Of a DNA stretch of 64,000 bases, positions 1 through 12,890 are shown one piece after another; position 1 is the first letter of the stretch, and every line of letters begins with the position of its first letter. The DNA is from an uncultured Luteimonas sp. (GTDB lineage Bacteria; Pseudomonadota; Gammaproteobacteria; Xanthomonadales; Xanthomonadaceae). The notes under the pieces are model-generated. The model saw only the letters and a list, made by a program, of their open reading frames with translations, did no database searches and had not been told where the DNA came from. The translations under genes were made by a program, and so were the position numbers. Location: positions 45,919-109,918 of the forward strand of contig CALLKI010000042.1 in assembly GCA_938008415.1 (NCBI GenBank), given 5' to 3'.

Positions 1-557
1 CCACGCGCCTCCAGCAGCGCGACCGCGAGCGCATCGCCCATCGCCAGCGAGGCGGTGGTGCTCGAGGTGGGCGCCAGGTGCAGCGGGCAGGCTTCCTCCG
101 GGACGCTGACGTCGAGGTGCACGTCCGCCGCGCGCGCGAGCGTGGACTGCGCGCGGCCGGTCATCGCGATCAGCACGTTGCCCTGGCGCTTGAGCACGGG
201 CAGCAGCATCAGGATCTCGTCGGACTCGCCCGAGTACGACAGCGCCAGCACCACGTCGGCGTCGGTGATCATGCCCAGGTCGCCGTGGCCGGCCTCGCCC
301 GGATGCACGTAGAACGCGGGCGTCCCGGTGGAGGCCAGGGTCGCGGCGATCTTGCGGGCGATGTGGCCGGACTTGCCCATGCCGGTGCAGACCACCCGGC
401 CACGGCACGCGAGGATGTGCCGGCAGGCATCGCTGAATGCGCCGTCGATGCGGCCGGCCACGGTCTGCAGCGCCCGTGTCTCGATCGCGAAGACGCGGCG
501 GCCGGTGTCGGCGAACGCCGCCGGATCCGGAACGGAGGAGGTCGCGGTCTTGGCCAT
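1..557 (-). CDS. kdsD: Arabinose-5-phosphate isomerase KdsD, 3' end outside window (partial)
   Basis: Interconverts ribulose-5-phosphate and arabinose-5-phosphate, the first step of KDO synthesis for LPS, in the cytoplasm. The visible 185 residues are an N-terminal SIS domain with the sugar-phosphate motif GMGKSGH (about 59-65), the HPGEAGHGDLG stretch (85-95) and SYSGESDE (107-114), all typical of KdsD. The family is about 330 aa with two C-terminal CBS domains; those would lie left of base 1. The ATG at 557-555 is chosen because it opens a typical short leader before the SIS domain. A TAGAAT -10-like hexamer lies on the minus strand at 600-595. It is divergent from ibaG. The call rests on SIS motifs; GutQ would be an alternative, but the neighbouring ibaG-murA pair favours KdsD. 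Confidence 0.9.
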   Translation of the reverse strand, partial: MAKTATSSVPDPAAFADTGRRVFAIETRALQTVAGRIDGAFSDACRHILACRGRVVCTGMGKSGHIARKIAATLASTGTPAFYVHPGEAGHGDLGMITDADVVLALSYSGESDEILMLLPVLKRQGNVLIAMTGRAQSTLARAADVHLDVSVPEEACPLHLAPTSSTTASLAMGDALAVALLEAR

Positions 558-655
558 ACCCGGGTGGAGGGCTTTCCGTTAGGCTATTCCGTCCATTCTA
601 GGCGCTCCCCGGCGCCGGGTGTCCGGGAACCGCGGTTCCGCCGGCACCGGGACTC

Positions 656-2501
<1,846 letters not shown>

Positions 2502-2525
2502 CAGTGCTTCCGCCGCCCGGCGGGG

Positions 2526-3209
2526 TCAGCGCCACGAGGCCAGGTGCAGACTGACCGTTTCGTTGCCGCCTTCGGACTGGACGATCCGCAGCGGCACCGG
2601 AATCCCGGCTGCGACCCACACGCTGGTGCTCTTGCCGCCCGAGGCCGTGACCACCCGGGTCGCCTGCACCGTGCGCCCGCCGATGGCGATGGCCCCGGTC
2701 CCGGCGCGCCGGAATGACATCGGCCGCGCCTTGCCGTTCTCGATGACCCGGTAGTCGAGCGGCTTGCCCGCGGGGACATCACGCACCAGCGCCAGCATCA
2801 GCAGCAGGCTGTCGAGGTCGCCGGCCCGGATCTGGACCGGGCCGCGCCGCGAGGGCCTGGCATCGCCGGCCCAGGTCGCCTGCCTCGCGCGCCAGTCGAA
2901 GCGCGCCGGGACCGTCCGGCGCCGGCCGAGGTAGCTGGTGATGTCGCTGCCGCCCAGCGGCATGTAGTAGCCGCGCGCCTCGGTGAAAAGGGTGGCCTGG
3001 CTCATGGACGCGGCGAGGTTGTTGACGCTCAGCGCCAGGCTCCACTGGCTGCCACGCGGCGACAGCACCATCACCGCGTCGGCCGGGATGCCCTTGTATT
3101 TCGCGGAGTAGTTGGCCGTGAATGGCCGCAGCGCCGCCTGCACCGGGCCGACGGCGAGGCAGAGCAGGAGGGCGAGCAGGCAGGTGCGTACCGTCGGCTG
3201 CGTGGACAT
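2526..3209 (-). CDS. DUF3108 domain protein, third of three tandem copies
   Basis: A predicted secreted protein of 227 aa with a signal peptide at about residues 1-25 and a DUF3108 domain to the end. The fold is thought to be a periplasmic beta-rich domain; no biochemical role is established. It shares with the next two genes an N-terminal F-A-x-Y segment, a central QATLF, the core DLDSLLLMLALVRD and a C-terminal P-V-P-L-R-I-V-Q block. It is the last gene of a leftward purM-purN-DUF3108x3 run, 31 bases after the previous copy. It has diverged most of the three: the first two have QSTVF where this one has QATLF. Confidence 0.85.
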   Translation of the reverse strand: MSTQPTVRTCLLALLLCLAVGPVQAALRPFTANYSAKYKGIPADAVMVLSPRGSQWSLALSVNNLAASMSQATLFTEARGYYMPLGGSDITSYLGRRRTVPARFDWRARQATWAGDARPSRRGPVQIRAGDLDSLLLMLALVRDVPAGKPLDYRVIENGKARPMSFRRAGTGAIAIGGRTVQATRVVTASGGKSTSVWVAAGIPVPLRIVQSEGGNETVSLHLASWR

Positions 3210-3240
3210 GCGGGGGCCCGTCCGGGGTGGCGATGGCGGA

Positions 3241-3972
3241 TCAGCGGATCGACTTCAGCCGCAGGTCGATGTGGTCGCGGCCGTTGCGCTGCTGCAGCAG
3301 GCGTGCCGGCACCGGCAGGCCTTCGACGATCCAGGCGGTGATGGTGCGCGAGCCGTCCTGCTGCCTGACCCGCGTGGCCTTGTATTCGCGGCCCTGCACC
3401 GTGATCGTCTCCGTGCCCACGGGCTGGAACACCTGCCGGCGCGCGCGTCCCTCCTCGACCAGCCGGTAGCTCAGCTCCCGGCCGGAGGCGAAGTCGCGCA
3501 CCAGCGCGAGGTTGAGCAGCATGCCGTCGACGTCGCCCGGCTGCAGGCGGACCGGGCCGCCGCGGCCCTCGCGCACGTCGCCGCTCCACGTCGCCACCCC
3601 GCGCGACCAGTCGTAGGTGGCGTTGATCGTGCGGTTCTTGACCAGCATCGCCGCCAGCCCGTGCTCGCCGCGCTGCGAGTCCACGGCCGACAGCGGGCGC
3701 CAGCCGTCGCCCGTGGCCTCGAACACCGTGCTCTGGGCGAGGCGTGCGCCGGCGCCCGTGACCTCGAGGCTGTATTTCCAGCGGTTGCCATCCTCCCGCG
3801 ACAGGGTCATGCGGCCGGTGGCCTGCAGGCCCATGTAATGGGCCTCGTATTCGGCGCTGAACGGCTCCAGCGCCAGCAGCGGGCCGGCGAACACGGACAG
3901 GATGCCGGCCAGCGCCAGGGTCGCGGGGCGGAGGAGGGTGCGGATACGGGACGGGCTGGACTGCATCGTCAT
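3241..3972 (-). CDS. DUF3108 domain protein, second of three tandem copies
   Basis: A 243-aa predicted periplasmic protein. An N-terminal hydrophobic stretch (about 14-35) acts as the signal peptide. The mature part has DUF3108 features: F-S-A-E-Y-E-A near the start, LAQSTVF centrally, GDVDGMLLNLALVRD, and the closing VPARLLQQRNG block. The function is unknown. Its ATG overlaps the stop of the upstream copy by four bases, so the two are translationally coupled. Repeated duplication followed by divergence is the simplest reading of the three genes. Confidence 0.85.
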   Translation of the reverse strand: MTMQSSPSRIRTLLRPATLALAGILSVFAGPLLALEPFSAEYEAHYMGLQATGRMTLSREDGNRWKYSLEVTGAGARLAQSTVFEATGDGWRPLSAVDSQRGEHGLAAMLVKNRTINATYDWSRGVATWSGDVREGRGGPVRLQPGDVDGMLLNLALVRDFASGRELSYRLVEEGRARRQVFQPVGTETITVQGREYKATRVRQQDGSRTITAWIVEGLPVPARLLQQRNGRDHIDLRLKSIR

Positions 3973-4709
3973 TGTGTGTCGACTCCCCTGTACTCGACGA
4001 GGCGCAGGTCGAGGCTGTCCTCGCCATTCTCTCGCTGCAGGATGCGGACCGGAGTGGGGACGCCGTCCGCGATCCAGAACACGGTCTCGTCGTTGCCGCC
4101 GTTGGTGCGTTCCACGCGCAGGGCCTCGTAGCCCAGATCGTCCACGGTCACGGTTTCCGGCAGGTCGGAGACGCGGTAATGATGGTCGCGTGCCTTGCCG
4201 CCGTCCACGAGCCGGTAGCGGAGCTCGCGGCCGGGGGCGGCATCCCGGACGGTCGCCAGGTTGACCAGCAGCCCGCTCATGTCGCCATCCTGCAGCGGGA
4301 TGGGGGCGCGGCGCTTTTCACTGATGTCGCCCTCCCAGCGTGCGGTGCGGGTGTGCCAGTCGTAGGTGCCGGTGATCCTGCGGTTGAAGAACACGGCCGC
4401 CCTGCGCACGGTGCTCTGCGAGATCGGGCGGTAGCGCTCGTCCCACACGTCGAACACCGTGCTCTGGTCGATGTTGAGCCCGACGATCCCGGCGAAGCCG
4501 CGGTTGCCGCGGATGGACAGGTCCACCCGCCAGCCGTTCGGCACCGCGTCGGTACGGGTCACCTGCATGGTGGCGGTGCCCGCGCGCCTGCCGCCGTACC
4601 AGGCCTCGTAGCTGGCCATGAAGGGTTCCAGCGCGGCGGCAGGCGGGGCGGGCAGCAGGGTTGCGGCGGCCAGGAGGGCGGCAGGGAGCAATCGCATGCC
4701 GCGCATCAT
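3969..4709 (-). CDS. DUF3108 domain protein, first of three tandem copies
   Basis: A 246-aa predicted secreted protein with a signal peptide of about 26 residues ending in AAALEP. The DUF3108 domain is recognisable from MASYEAWYGG, DQSTVFDV, GDMSGLLVNLATVRD and VPTPVRILQREN. Its ATG overlaps the purN stop by four bases (ATGA arrangement), tying it to the purine operon by position, but nothing in the sequence suggests a purine function. DUF3108 proteins after purN are plausible as a conserved xanthomonad arrangement; this is from memory and was not checked. Confidence 0.86.
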   Translation of the reverse strand: MMRGMRLLPAALLAAATLLPAPPAAALEPFMASYEAWYGGRRAGTATMQVTRTDAVPNGWRVDLSIRGNRGFAGIVGLNIDQSTVFDVWDERYRPISQSTVRRAAVFFNRRITGTYDWHTRTARWEGDISEKRRAPIPLQDGDMSGLLVNLATVRDAAPGRELRYRLVDGGKARDHHYRVSDLPETVTVDDLGYEALRVERTNGGNDETVFWIADGVPTPVRILQRENGEDSLDLRLVEYRGVDTQ

Positions 4710-5383
4710 GCGAAGCGGTTGTTGGCTGCAAGCTGAAGCGGGTGGCCCAGGGGTGTGCCGTCCACGTGAACGGTCCGTTCATGCAGCGTGATGCGCCCGG
4801 CGGCCAGCCAGCGCAGCGTCTCCACCAGCAGCGGGTGTTCGCGTTCGAGCACGCGAGCCGCGAGGATGTCCGGGTCGTCTCCCGGCAGCACCGGCACCCG
4901 GGCCTGGGCGATCACGGGGCCGCCGTCGAGTTCGGGTGTGACGAAGTGCACGCTGGCGCCGTGTTCGCTCGCGCCGGCCTCGAGCGCCTGGCGGTGGGTG
5001 TGCAGGCCCTTGAACAGGGGCAGCAGGGAAGGGTGGATGTTGATCATGCGCCCGGTGCGCGCCTCGACCGCGGCGGCGCCGATGATGCACATGTAGCCGG
5101 CGCAGACGATGAAGTCCGGTTCGACCGCGTCCACCCGCGCGAAGAAGGCCTCGTCGAAGGCGTCGCGCGAGGGGAATGCCTTCGGGCGCAGGGATTCGGC
5201 GTGGATCCCGGCGCCGCGCGCGCGCTGCAGGGCCAGCGCGTCGCTGCGGTCGGAGAACACGCCAACGACCTCGGCGTCGAGGTCGCCGGCCGAGATCGCG
5301 TCGAGGATCGCCTGCAGGTTGCTGCCGCGGCCCGAGGCCAGCACCGCGAGGCGGCAGCGCCGGTGGCCGCCCATGCCGCTCAT
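4706..5383 (-). CDS. purN: Phosphoribosylglycinamide formyltransferase PurN
   Basis: Transfers a formyl group from 10-formyl-THF to GAR, step three of purine synthesis. The 225-aa product begins with the GAR-binding [16 protein letters not shown] segment. It carries the catalytic N-I-H-P-S-L-L-P motif and the downstream H in HRQALEAG, followed by [13 protein letters not shown], which includes the conserved catalytic aspartate. The start at 5383 overlaps the purM stop (ATGA); an ATG three codons later is an alternative. Translation is likely coupled to purM. Confidence 0.96.
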   Translation of the reverse strand: MSGMGGHRRCRLAVLASGRGSNLQAILDAISAGDLDAEVVGVFSDRSDALALQRARGAGIHAESLRPKAFPSRDAFDEAFFARVDAVEPDFIVCAGYMCIIGAAAVEARTGRMINIHPSLLPLFKGLHTHRQALEAGASEHGASVHFVTPELDGGPVIAQARVPVLPGDDPDILAARVLEREHPLLVETLRWLAAGRITLHERTVHVDGTPLGHPLQLAANNRFA

Positions 5384-6435
5384 CCGATGCGCACGCGCAT
5401 GCCGCCGGCGGGCTGCACGACCTGGCCGATGGCCCAGTGCGCGAGGCCGAGGCGGTCCAGTTCGGCCCCGACCTCGCCCGCAGACCGCGGATCCACGATC
5501 AGGACGAAGCCGATCCCGCAGTTGAACGTGCGCCACATCTCGGTGGCGACGACGTTGCCCTCGCGCTGCAGCCAGTCGAACACGGCCGGCAGCGGCCAGG
5601 ACGATGCATCGATGTCCAGCCCCAGGCCTTCCGGCACCACGCGGATGATGTTCTCGGTCAGGCCGCCACCGGTGATGTGGGCCATGCCGTGGATCGCCGG
5701 GCCATGCGCGCCACGCAGCAGTTCCAGCACCGGCTTGACGTACAGCCGGGTCGGCTCCATCAGCGCGTCGGCCAGCTTCACGCCGCCGAGGTCGAGGTCG
5801 GCCGGGCGGCCGGCACGGTCGTAGATGCGGCGGATCAGCGAGTAGCCGTTGGAGTGCGGGCCGCTGGAAGCGATGCCGAGCAGCACGTCGCCGGCGCGCA
5901 CGGTGGAGCCGTCGCGCAGCTCGGACTTCTCCACCGCTGCCACGCAGAAGCCGGCCAGGTCGTACTCGCCCGGCGGGTACATGTCCGGCATCTCGGCGGT
6001 CTCGCCGCCGATCAGGGCGCAGCCGGACAGCTCGCAGCCGCGCGCGATGCCGCCGATCACCTCGGCCGCGGTGTCCACGTCGAGCCTGCCGGTGGCGAAA
6101 TAGTCGAGGAAGAACAGCGGCTCGGCGCCCTGCACCAGCACGTCGTTCACGCACATCGCCACCAGGTCGATGCCGATGGTGCCGTGGCGGTTGAGCTGCT
6201 GGGCCAGCTTGAGCTTGGTGCCGACGCCGTCGGTGCCCGAGACCAGCACCGGCTCGCGGTACTTGCCGGTCAGGTCGAACAGCGCGCCGAAGCCGCCGAG
6301 GCCGCCCATCACCTCCGGGCGGAAGCTGCGCCGGACCATCGGCTTGATGCGCTCGACGAGGGCGTTGCCCGCGTCGATGTCGACGCCGGCGTCACGGTAG
6401 GTCATGCCGGGGGCGGCGGGATCGGGAGTGTTCAC
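5380..6435 (-). CDS. purM: Phosphoribosylformylglycinamidine cyclo-ligase PurM
   Basis: Closes the imidazole ring of AIR, step five of purine synthesis, using ATP. The sequence is a textbook Pur[13 protein letters not shown] at the N-terminus, [46 protein letters not shown] and [15 protein letters not shown] start at 6435 gives 351 aa; an ATG at 6405 (MTYRD) gives 341 aa and is the start used by some xanthomonad homologues. Neither has a strong ribosome site. The reading frame stays open further upstream, but that extension has no family similarity and runs into the divergent DUF2066 gene. Confidence 0.95.
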   Translation of the reverse strand: MNTPDPAAPGMTYRDAGVDIDAGNALVERIKPMVRRSFRPEVMGGLGGFGALFDLTGKYREPVLVSGTDGVGTKLKLAQQLNRHGTIGIDLVAMCVNDVLVQGAEPLFFLDYFATGRLDVDTAAEVIGGIARGCELSGCALIGGETAEMPDMYPPGEYDLAGFCVAAVEKSELRDGSTVRAGDVLLGIASSGPHSNGYSLIRRIYDRAGRPADLDLGGVKLADALMEPTRLYVKPVLELLRGAHGPAIHGMAHITGGGLTENIIRVVPEGLGLDIDASSWPLPAVFDWLQREGNVVATEMWRTFNCGIGFVLIVDPRSAGEVGAELDRLGLAHWAIGQVVQPAGGMRVRIG

Positions 6436-6563
6436 GGGCGCTGGGCGGTGGCCGGGCGGGCCCGCGATTCTACCAGCCGCGGTGGCGGCGCCCGGCCGGG
6501 AGGCGCCGCCGACGGCCTTTGTGGCACCATTTCCGCATTCCGCCGCAGGCCAGGAATGCGCAG

Positions 6564-7640
6564 ATGCACGTGTCGCGACCAATCGCCCGAATGCTCGCCG
6601 GAATGCTTGCGGCCGCGGCGCTGTGGGCGGGGCACGCCTTCGCGCAGCGCGTCGAGGGCGAGCGCGCGGTCGCGCAGAGCCCCTACGAGGCCGAGGTGCC
6701 CGTGCGCAGCCAGGGCGAGAGCGAGCGGGAGGCGGGCTTCGCGCGCGCCCTGGCCCAGGTCTTCGGCAAGCTCTCGGGCGACCGCAGCGTTTCCAGCCGC
6801 CCCGGCGTGGGCCAGGAACTGCGCCGCGCCGCCGCCTACGTCGAGCACTACGATTACCGCCAGGACGAGACCGTCGGCAGCGGTGGCGCGCCGAGCTACC
6901 AGACCATGCTGGTGGTGCGCTTCCGCCAGGAGGACGTGGACGCGCTCGCCGCGGCGCTGGGCCTGCCCATCTGGCCGCAGCCGCGGCCCAAGCCGGTGCT
7001 GTGGCTGGCGATCGACGACGGCCGCGGGCCGCGCCTGGTCGGCCTGGCCCAGCGCAATGCCGCGCAGCCGGTCCTGCGCCGTGCGATCGAGCGCGGCTAC
7101 CGCCTTGGCCTGCCCCAGGGCAACGCCGCCGAACAGGCCGCGGTCGGCGCGATCTGGCGTGGCGACACCGGCGCCATCGCCCGGCTGTCGGCGCGCTACA
7201 GCCCGCCGATGCAGCTGATCGGCAAGCTCTACCGCAGCGGGAGCGGCTGGAAGGCGGACTGGATCTTCGTGGACGACGGCCGGGTGCTGTCGCGCTGGTC
7301 CGAGGAGCATGCCGATGCGCGCCGCGCGATGGCGACCGGCGCCGACGGCGCCGCCGACGCGCTGGTCGCGCGCTATGCCAAGGTCAGCCCGGTCGGCGAG
7401 CCGGCGGTGCAGCGGATCGTGTTCACCGGCATCCACGGCGCCGCCGACTACCTGCGCCTGTCCGCCGCCCTGCAGCGGATGTCCGTGGTGCGGGGCATCC
7501 GCCCGGTGCGCGCCACGCCCGACGGGCTGGAGGCCGAGCTGGACCTGCTGACCGGCCTGGCCGGCTTCCGTCGCATCGTGGATCCGGCCGTGCTGCAGGA
7601 AGAGGGCGGCGGCGACGTGCCCGTGTACCGACTGCGGTGA
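6564..7640 (+). CDS. DUF2066 domain-containing secreted protein
   Basis: A predicted periplasmic or membrane-associated protein of 358 aa with an N-terminal signal peptide (about 1-27, ending AFAQR). The DUF2066 core runs from about residue 40 and includes [18 protein letters not shown] and the [17 protein letters not shown] stretch. No function has been assigned to the family. The ATG at 6564 is preferred over one 15 codons upstream because an AGGA ribosome site lies eight bases before it and the signal peptide then begins properly. It leads a rightward run with the permease and hda, divergent from purM. Confidence 0.85.
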   Translation: MHVSRPIARMLAGMLAAAALWAGHAFAQRVEGERAVAQSPYEAEVPVRSQGESEREAGFARALAQVFGKLSGDRSVSSRPGVGQELRRAAAYVEHYDYRQDETVGSGGAPSYQTMLVVRFRQEDVDALAAALGLPIWPQPRPKPVLWLAIDDGRGPRLVGLAQRNAAQPVLRRAIERGYRLGLPQGNAAEQAAVGAIWRGDTGAIARLSARYSPPMQLIGKLYRSGSGWKADWIFVDDGRVLSRWSEEHADARRAMATGADGAADALVARYAKVSPVGEPAVQRIVFTGIHGAADYLRLSAALQRMSVVRGIRPVRATPDGLEAELDLLTGLAGFRRIVDPAVLQEEGGGDVPVYRLR

Positions 7641-7659
7641 CCAGGAGGCGCTGCCCCGC

Positions 7660-8826
7660 ATGATGAACGGACATCCGACCGAGGACATCGCCCGCTTCCT
7701 GCGGCGCCTGCAGTGGGGGCTGCTGGCGTTCGCCACGCTGTGGCTGGTCTGGCTGCTGGGGGCGGTGCTGGTGCCGTTCGTGCTGGCCGCCCTGCTGGGC
7801 TGGCTGGGCGACCCGCTGGTGGACCGGCTCGAGCGCGCCGGCCGCTCGAGGGCGGTGGCGGTCACCCTGGTCTTCGTGCTGATGATCCTGGTCCTGGTGC
7901 TGGCCATGCTGGTGCTGGTGCCGATGGTCGAGCGCCAGATCGTGACCCTGGTCGAGTCGCTGCCCGCCTACCGCGACTGGTTCATCGGGACCGCGCTGCC
8001 GTGGGTCGAGGCGCGCACCGGCATCGAGATCAGCTCGTGGCTGGACCCGCAGCGGCTGTTCGAACTGGCGCGCACGCACTGGCGGCAGGCCGGCGGCATC
8101 GCCGCCACGCTGTTCGGCTACCTGTCCAGTTCCGGCTTTGCGTTCCTGGCCTGGCTGGCCAACATCGTGCTGGTGCCGATCCTGACCTTCTACTTCCTGC
8201 GCGACTGGGACCTGCTGGTCGCGCGCGTGGCCGCGCTGGTGCCGCGCGACCACATCGACACCGTGAGCCGGCTGGCACGCGAGGCCGACGAGGTGCTGGG
8301 CGCGTTCCTGCGCGGCCAGTTCACGGTAATGCTGGCGCTGGGCGCGATCTACGCCATCGGCCTGTCGCTGGTCGGGCTCAAGCTCGGCCTGCTGATCGGT
8401 CTGGTCGCGGGCCTGATCAGCTTCGTGCCCTACCTCGGCGCGGCCACCGGCATCGTGCTGGCCCTGCTTGCGGCGCTGGTGCAGGCGCAGGGCTTCGACC
8501 TGAAGCTGCTGGTCCTGGTGGGCGTGGTGTTCGCCATCGGCCAGCTGATCGAGAGCTACGTGCTCACCCCGCGCATCGTCGGCGACCGCATCGGCCTGCA
8601 CCCGGTGGCGGTGATCTTCGCGATCATGGCCGGCGGCCAGCTGTTCGGGTTCGTCGGCATGCTGATCGCGTTGCCGGTGGCGGCGGTCGCGAACGTGCTG
8701 CTGCGCTACGCCAACGAACGCTACACGAGAAGCCGGCTGTACGCGGGCGGCACGCCGCGGATCGTCGTCGGCAACGGCCCGGCGGACGCCGGCGCGACGG
8801 CGGAAGGGCGCGACCTGGACGGCTGA
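7660..8826 (+). CDS. AI-2E family (PerM-type) transporter
   Basis: A 388-aa polytopic inner-membrane protein of the AI-2E/PerM family. Two N-terminal helices (about 18-50) and a third (about 62-88) precede a soluble loop; further helices span about 155-180 and 215-355. The conserved LGAIYAIGLSLVG and LIGLVAGLISFVPYLGA blocks near residues 225-260 are typical. Substrates are mostly unproven: family members have been linked to autoinducer-2 export or Na+/H+ exchange. AGGAGG lies 11 bases before the first ATG. It sits 19 bases after DUF2066 and 7 before hda, an arrangement suggesting one transcript. Confidence 0.9.
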   Translation: MMNGHPTEDIARFLRRLQWGLLAFATLWLVWLLGAVLVPFVLAALLGWLGDPLVDRLERAGRSRAVAVTLVFVLMILVLVLAMLVLVPMVERQIVTLVESLPAYRDWFIGTALPWVEARTGIEISSWLDPQRLFELARTHWRQAGGIAATLFGYLSSSGFAFLAWLANIVLVPILTFYFLRDWDLLVARVAALVPRDHIDTVSRLAREADEVLGAFLRGQFTVMLALGAIYAIGLSLVGLKLGLLIGLVAGLISFVPYLGAATGIVLALLAALVQAQGFDLKLLVLVGVVFAIGQLIESYVLTPRIVGDRIGLHPVAVIFAIMAGGQLFGFVGMLIALPVAAVANVLLRYANERYTRSRLYAGGTPRIVVGNGPADAGATAEGRDLDG

Positions 8827-8833
8827 AACCGCC

Positions 8834-9529
8834 ATGGCAAGCTTCCCGCCGCAACTGCCGCTGGCGCTGCGTTACCCGCCGGACCAGCGCTTCGAAACCT
8901 ACGTCGCCGTCGATCCCCCGGGCGTGGCGCAGCTGCGCGAACTGTCGGCGCGGCCGCGCCGCGCGGGTGCCTTCGTGGCCGGTGCGCCGGCCACCGGCAA
9001 GACCCACCTGCTGCTGGCCTGCTGCGCCGAGGCCGAGGAACACGGGCACCGTGCCGCCTACCTGCCACTCGCGGCCGCGGCCGGGCGCCTGCGCGACGCG
9101 CTCGAGGCACTGCACGAATGCGCGCTGGTCGCGCTGGACGGCGTGGATGCCCTGGCCGGCAACCGCGACGACGAGGTCGCGCTGTTCGACTTCCACAACC
9201 GCATGCACGATGCCGGGCGCGCGGTGGTGTACTCGGCGCGGGCGTGGCCGGACGCGCTGCCGCTGGTGCTGCCCGACCTGCGCTCCCGGCTGCAGCAGTG
9301 CACGCGGGTGGCGTTGCACGCGCCGGACGACGAGGGCAGGCGCGAGCTGCTGCGGCTGCGCGCGCGCCGGCGTGGCCTGCAGTTCGACGACGCGGCCATC
9401 GACTGGCTGCTGCGGCGCGTGGACCGCGACGTCGCCTCGCTGGCGGCGCTGTTCGAGCGGCTCGACCGTGCCTCGCTCGCCGCGCAGCGCCGGCTCACCG
9501 TACCGTTCCTGCGCGACGTGCTGGGCTGA
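8834..9529 (+). CDS. hda: DnaA inactivator Hda
   Basis: A 231-aa AAA+ protein related to DnaA. With the DNA-loaded sliding clamp it stimulates DnaA-ATP hydrolysis after initiation (RIDA). The N-terminal QLPLAL (7-12) matches the clamp-binding motif of Hda. Walker A is GAPATGKT (50-57) and a Walker B-like VALDGVDAL follows. The C-terminal alpha-helical part ends without the DnaA DNA-binding domain, separating it from DnaA itself. The variant Walker B (D-G rather than D-E/D-N) is normal in this family. Convergent with murU, which ends ten bases away. Confidence 0.93.
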   Translation: MASFPPQLPLALRYPPDQRFETYVAVDPPGVAQLRELSARPRRAGAFVAGAPATGKTHLLLACCAEAEEHGHRAAYLPLAAAAGRLRDALEALHECALVALDGVDALAGNRDDEVALFDFHNRMHDAGRAVVYSARAWPDALPLVLPDLRSRLQQCTRVALHAPDDEGRRELLRLRARRRGLQFDDAAIDWLLRRVDRDVASLAALFERLDRASLAAQRRLTVPFLRDVLG

Positions 9530-9539
9530 CGGGCGGCGG

Positions 9540-11266
<1,727 letters not shown>

Positions 11267-11385
11267 GGGCACTCCTGCCGGCGGATGCCGGGTGCGCATA
11301 GGGTATCCGCTCCCGGCGCGCGGCGGGTGCGCGTGGACGGCGCCAGCGCCTACACTGCCGCCTGGACTGGATAACGGAACCACGG

Positions 11386-12828
11386 ATGTCGGATCTGCAG
11401 CCGGTGTTGTTGTCGGGCGGCGCGGGCACGCGCCTGTGGCCGCTGTCCCGCGAGGCGCATCCCAAGCAGTTCCTGGCCCTGGCCGGCGGGGCCACCCTGC
11501 TGCAGCAGGCGTGGCTGCGGGTGGCGCCGCTCGCGCGCCGCGCCCCGCTGGTGGTGGCCAACGAGGAGCACCGCTTCCTGGTCGGCGAGCAGCTGCGCCA
11601 GGTTGGCGTGGAGCACCCGCGGATCCTGCTCGAGCCGGTCGGCCGCAACACCGCGCCGGCGATCGCGGCGGCGGCGCTGCTGGCGATGGCCGATGGCGCC
11701 GACCCGCTGCTGCTGGTGTTGCCGTCGGACCACGTGGTGCGCGATCCGGGGGCTTTCCGCGACGCGGTGGTGGCGGCGACGGGCGCGGCGGCGGAGGGCG
11801 CGCTGGTCACCTTCGGCGTGCGCCCGCACGGACCGGAGACCGGTTACGGCTACATCGAGGCCGCGGAGGGCGAGGGCCTGCGCGGCGTGCTGCGCTTCAC
11901 CGAGAAGCCGGATGCGGACACCGCGGCCCGCTACGTGGCGTCCGGACGCCACTACTGGAACAGCGGCATCTTCCTGTTCCGCGCCTCGCGCTACCTCGGG
12001 GAACTGGGCGCGTACCGGCCGGACATCCTCGCCGCGGTGCGCGAGGCGATGCGCGAGGTCTCGCACGACGGCGATTTCGTGCGCATGGAGGGCGATGCCT
12101 TCGCCGCGTGCCCGGCCGAATCCATCGACTACGCGGTGATGGAGCGGACCTCGGCGGCCCGGGTGATGCCGGTGGAGATGGGCTGGAGCGACCTGGGCTC
12201 CTGGGCCAGCCTGTGGGAGCAGAGCGGGCGGGATGCCGACGGCAACGCCCTGCACGGCGACGTGGTCGTGGTCGACAGCCGCAACTGCCACGTCCACGCC
12301 CGCCGCCTGGTGGCGCTGGTGGGAGTCGAGGACCTGGTGGTGGCCGACACCGACGACGCGGTCCTGGTCGCGCGCCGCGACCGCGTGCAGCGGGTCCGCG
12401 AGGTGGTGGAGCGCCTGCGCGCCGAAGGCCGCAGCCACGCCCTGCGGCACCGGCAGGTGCACCGGCCGTGGGGCAGCTACGACGCGGTCGATGCCGGCGA
12501 GCGGTTCCAGGTCAAGCGCATCCGGGTCCGGCCCGGCGGGCGGCTGTCGCTGCAGTCGCACCGCCACCGGGCCGAGCACTGGGTCGTGGTCTCCGGCGTG
12601 GCCCGGGTCACCCGTGGCGACGAGGTCTTCGAACTCCGGGCCGATGAGTCCACGTTCATCCCCGCGGGCACCCTGCACCGGCTCGAGAACCCCGGGACCG
12701 AGGTGCTGGAGCTGATCGAGGTGCAGACCGGCAGCTACTTCGGCGAGGACGACATCGTCCGCTACGAGGACGCCTACGGCCGCGCCGGCGGGAACGGGGC
12801 GGTGGACACGGGCGGGGGGCGCCGCTAG
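11386..12828 (+). CDS. xanB: Bifunctional mannose-1-phosphate guanylyltransferase / mannose-6-phosphate isomerase
   Basis: Makes GDP-mannose precursors for exopolysaccharide and LPS: isomerises fructose-6-P/mannose-6-P and transfers GMP to mannose-1-P. The 480-aa protein has the guanylyltransferase signature GGAGTRLWPLSREAHPKQF (about 12-30) and VLPSDHVV, plus a FTEKPD motif. The C-terminal cupin isomerase domain contains RPWGSY, the metal-binding SHRHRAEHW and PAGTLHRLEN. The two-domain ManC/AlgA/XanB architecture is complete. In Xanthomonas this gene normally follows rmlD and xanA; here rmlBACD is about 40 kb away and no xanA is present in the window. Confidence 0.93.
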   Translation: MSDLQPVLLSGGAGTRLWPLSREAHPKQFLALAGGATLLQQAWLRVAPLARRAPLVVANEEHRFLVGEQLRQVGVEHPRILLEPVGRNTAPAIAAAALLAMADGADPLLLVLPSDHVVRDPGAFRDAVVAATGAAAEGALVTFGVRPHGPETGYGYIEAAEGEGLRGVLRFTEKPDADTAARYVASGRHYWNSGIFLFRASRYLGELGAYRPDILAAVREAMREVSHDGDFVRMEGDAFAACPAESIDYAVMERTSAARVMPVEMGWSDLGSWASLWEQSGRDADGNALHGDVVVVDSRNCHVHARRLVALVGVEDLVVADTDDAVLVARRDRVQRVREVVERLRAEGRSHALRHRQVHRPWGSYDAVDAGERFQVKRIRVRPGGRLSLQSHRHRAEHWVVVSGVARVTRGDEVFELRADESTFIPAGTLHRLENPGTEVLELIEVQTGSYFGEDDIVRYEDAYGRAGGNGAVDTGGGRR

Positions 12829-12890
12829 GATCATACATCGTTCCATTCGGATGAAGCGATGGATCGGGCGCCCGGCGCCCGGGGCCCGCC

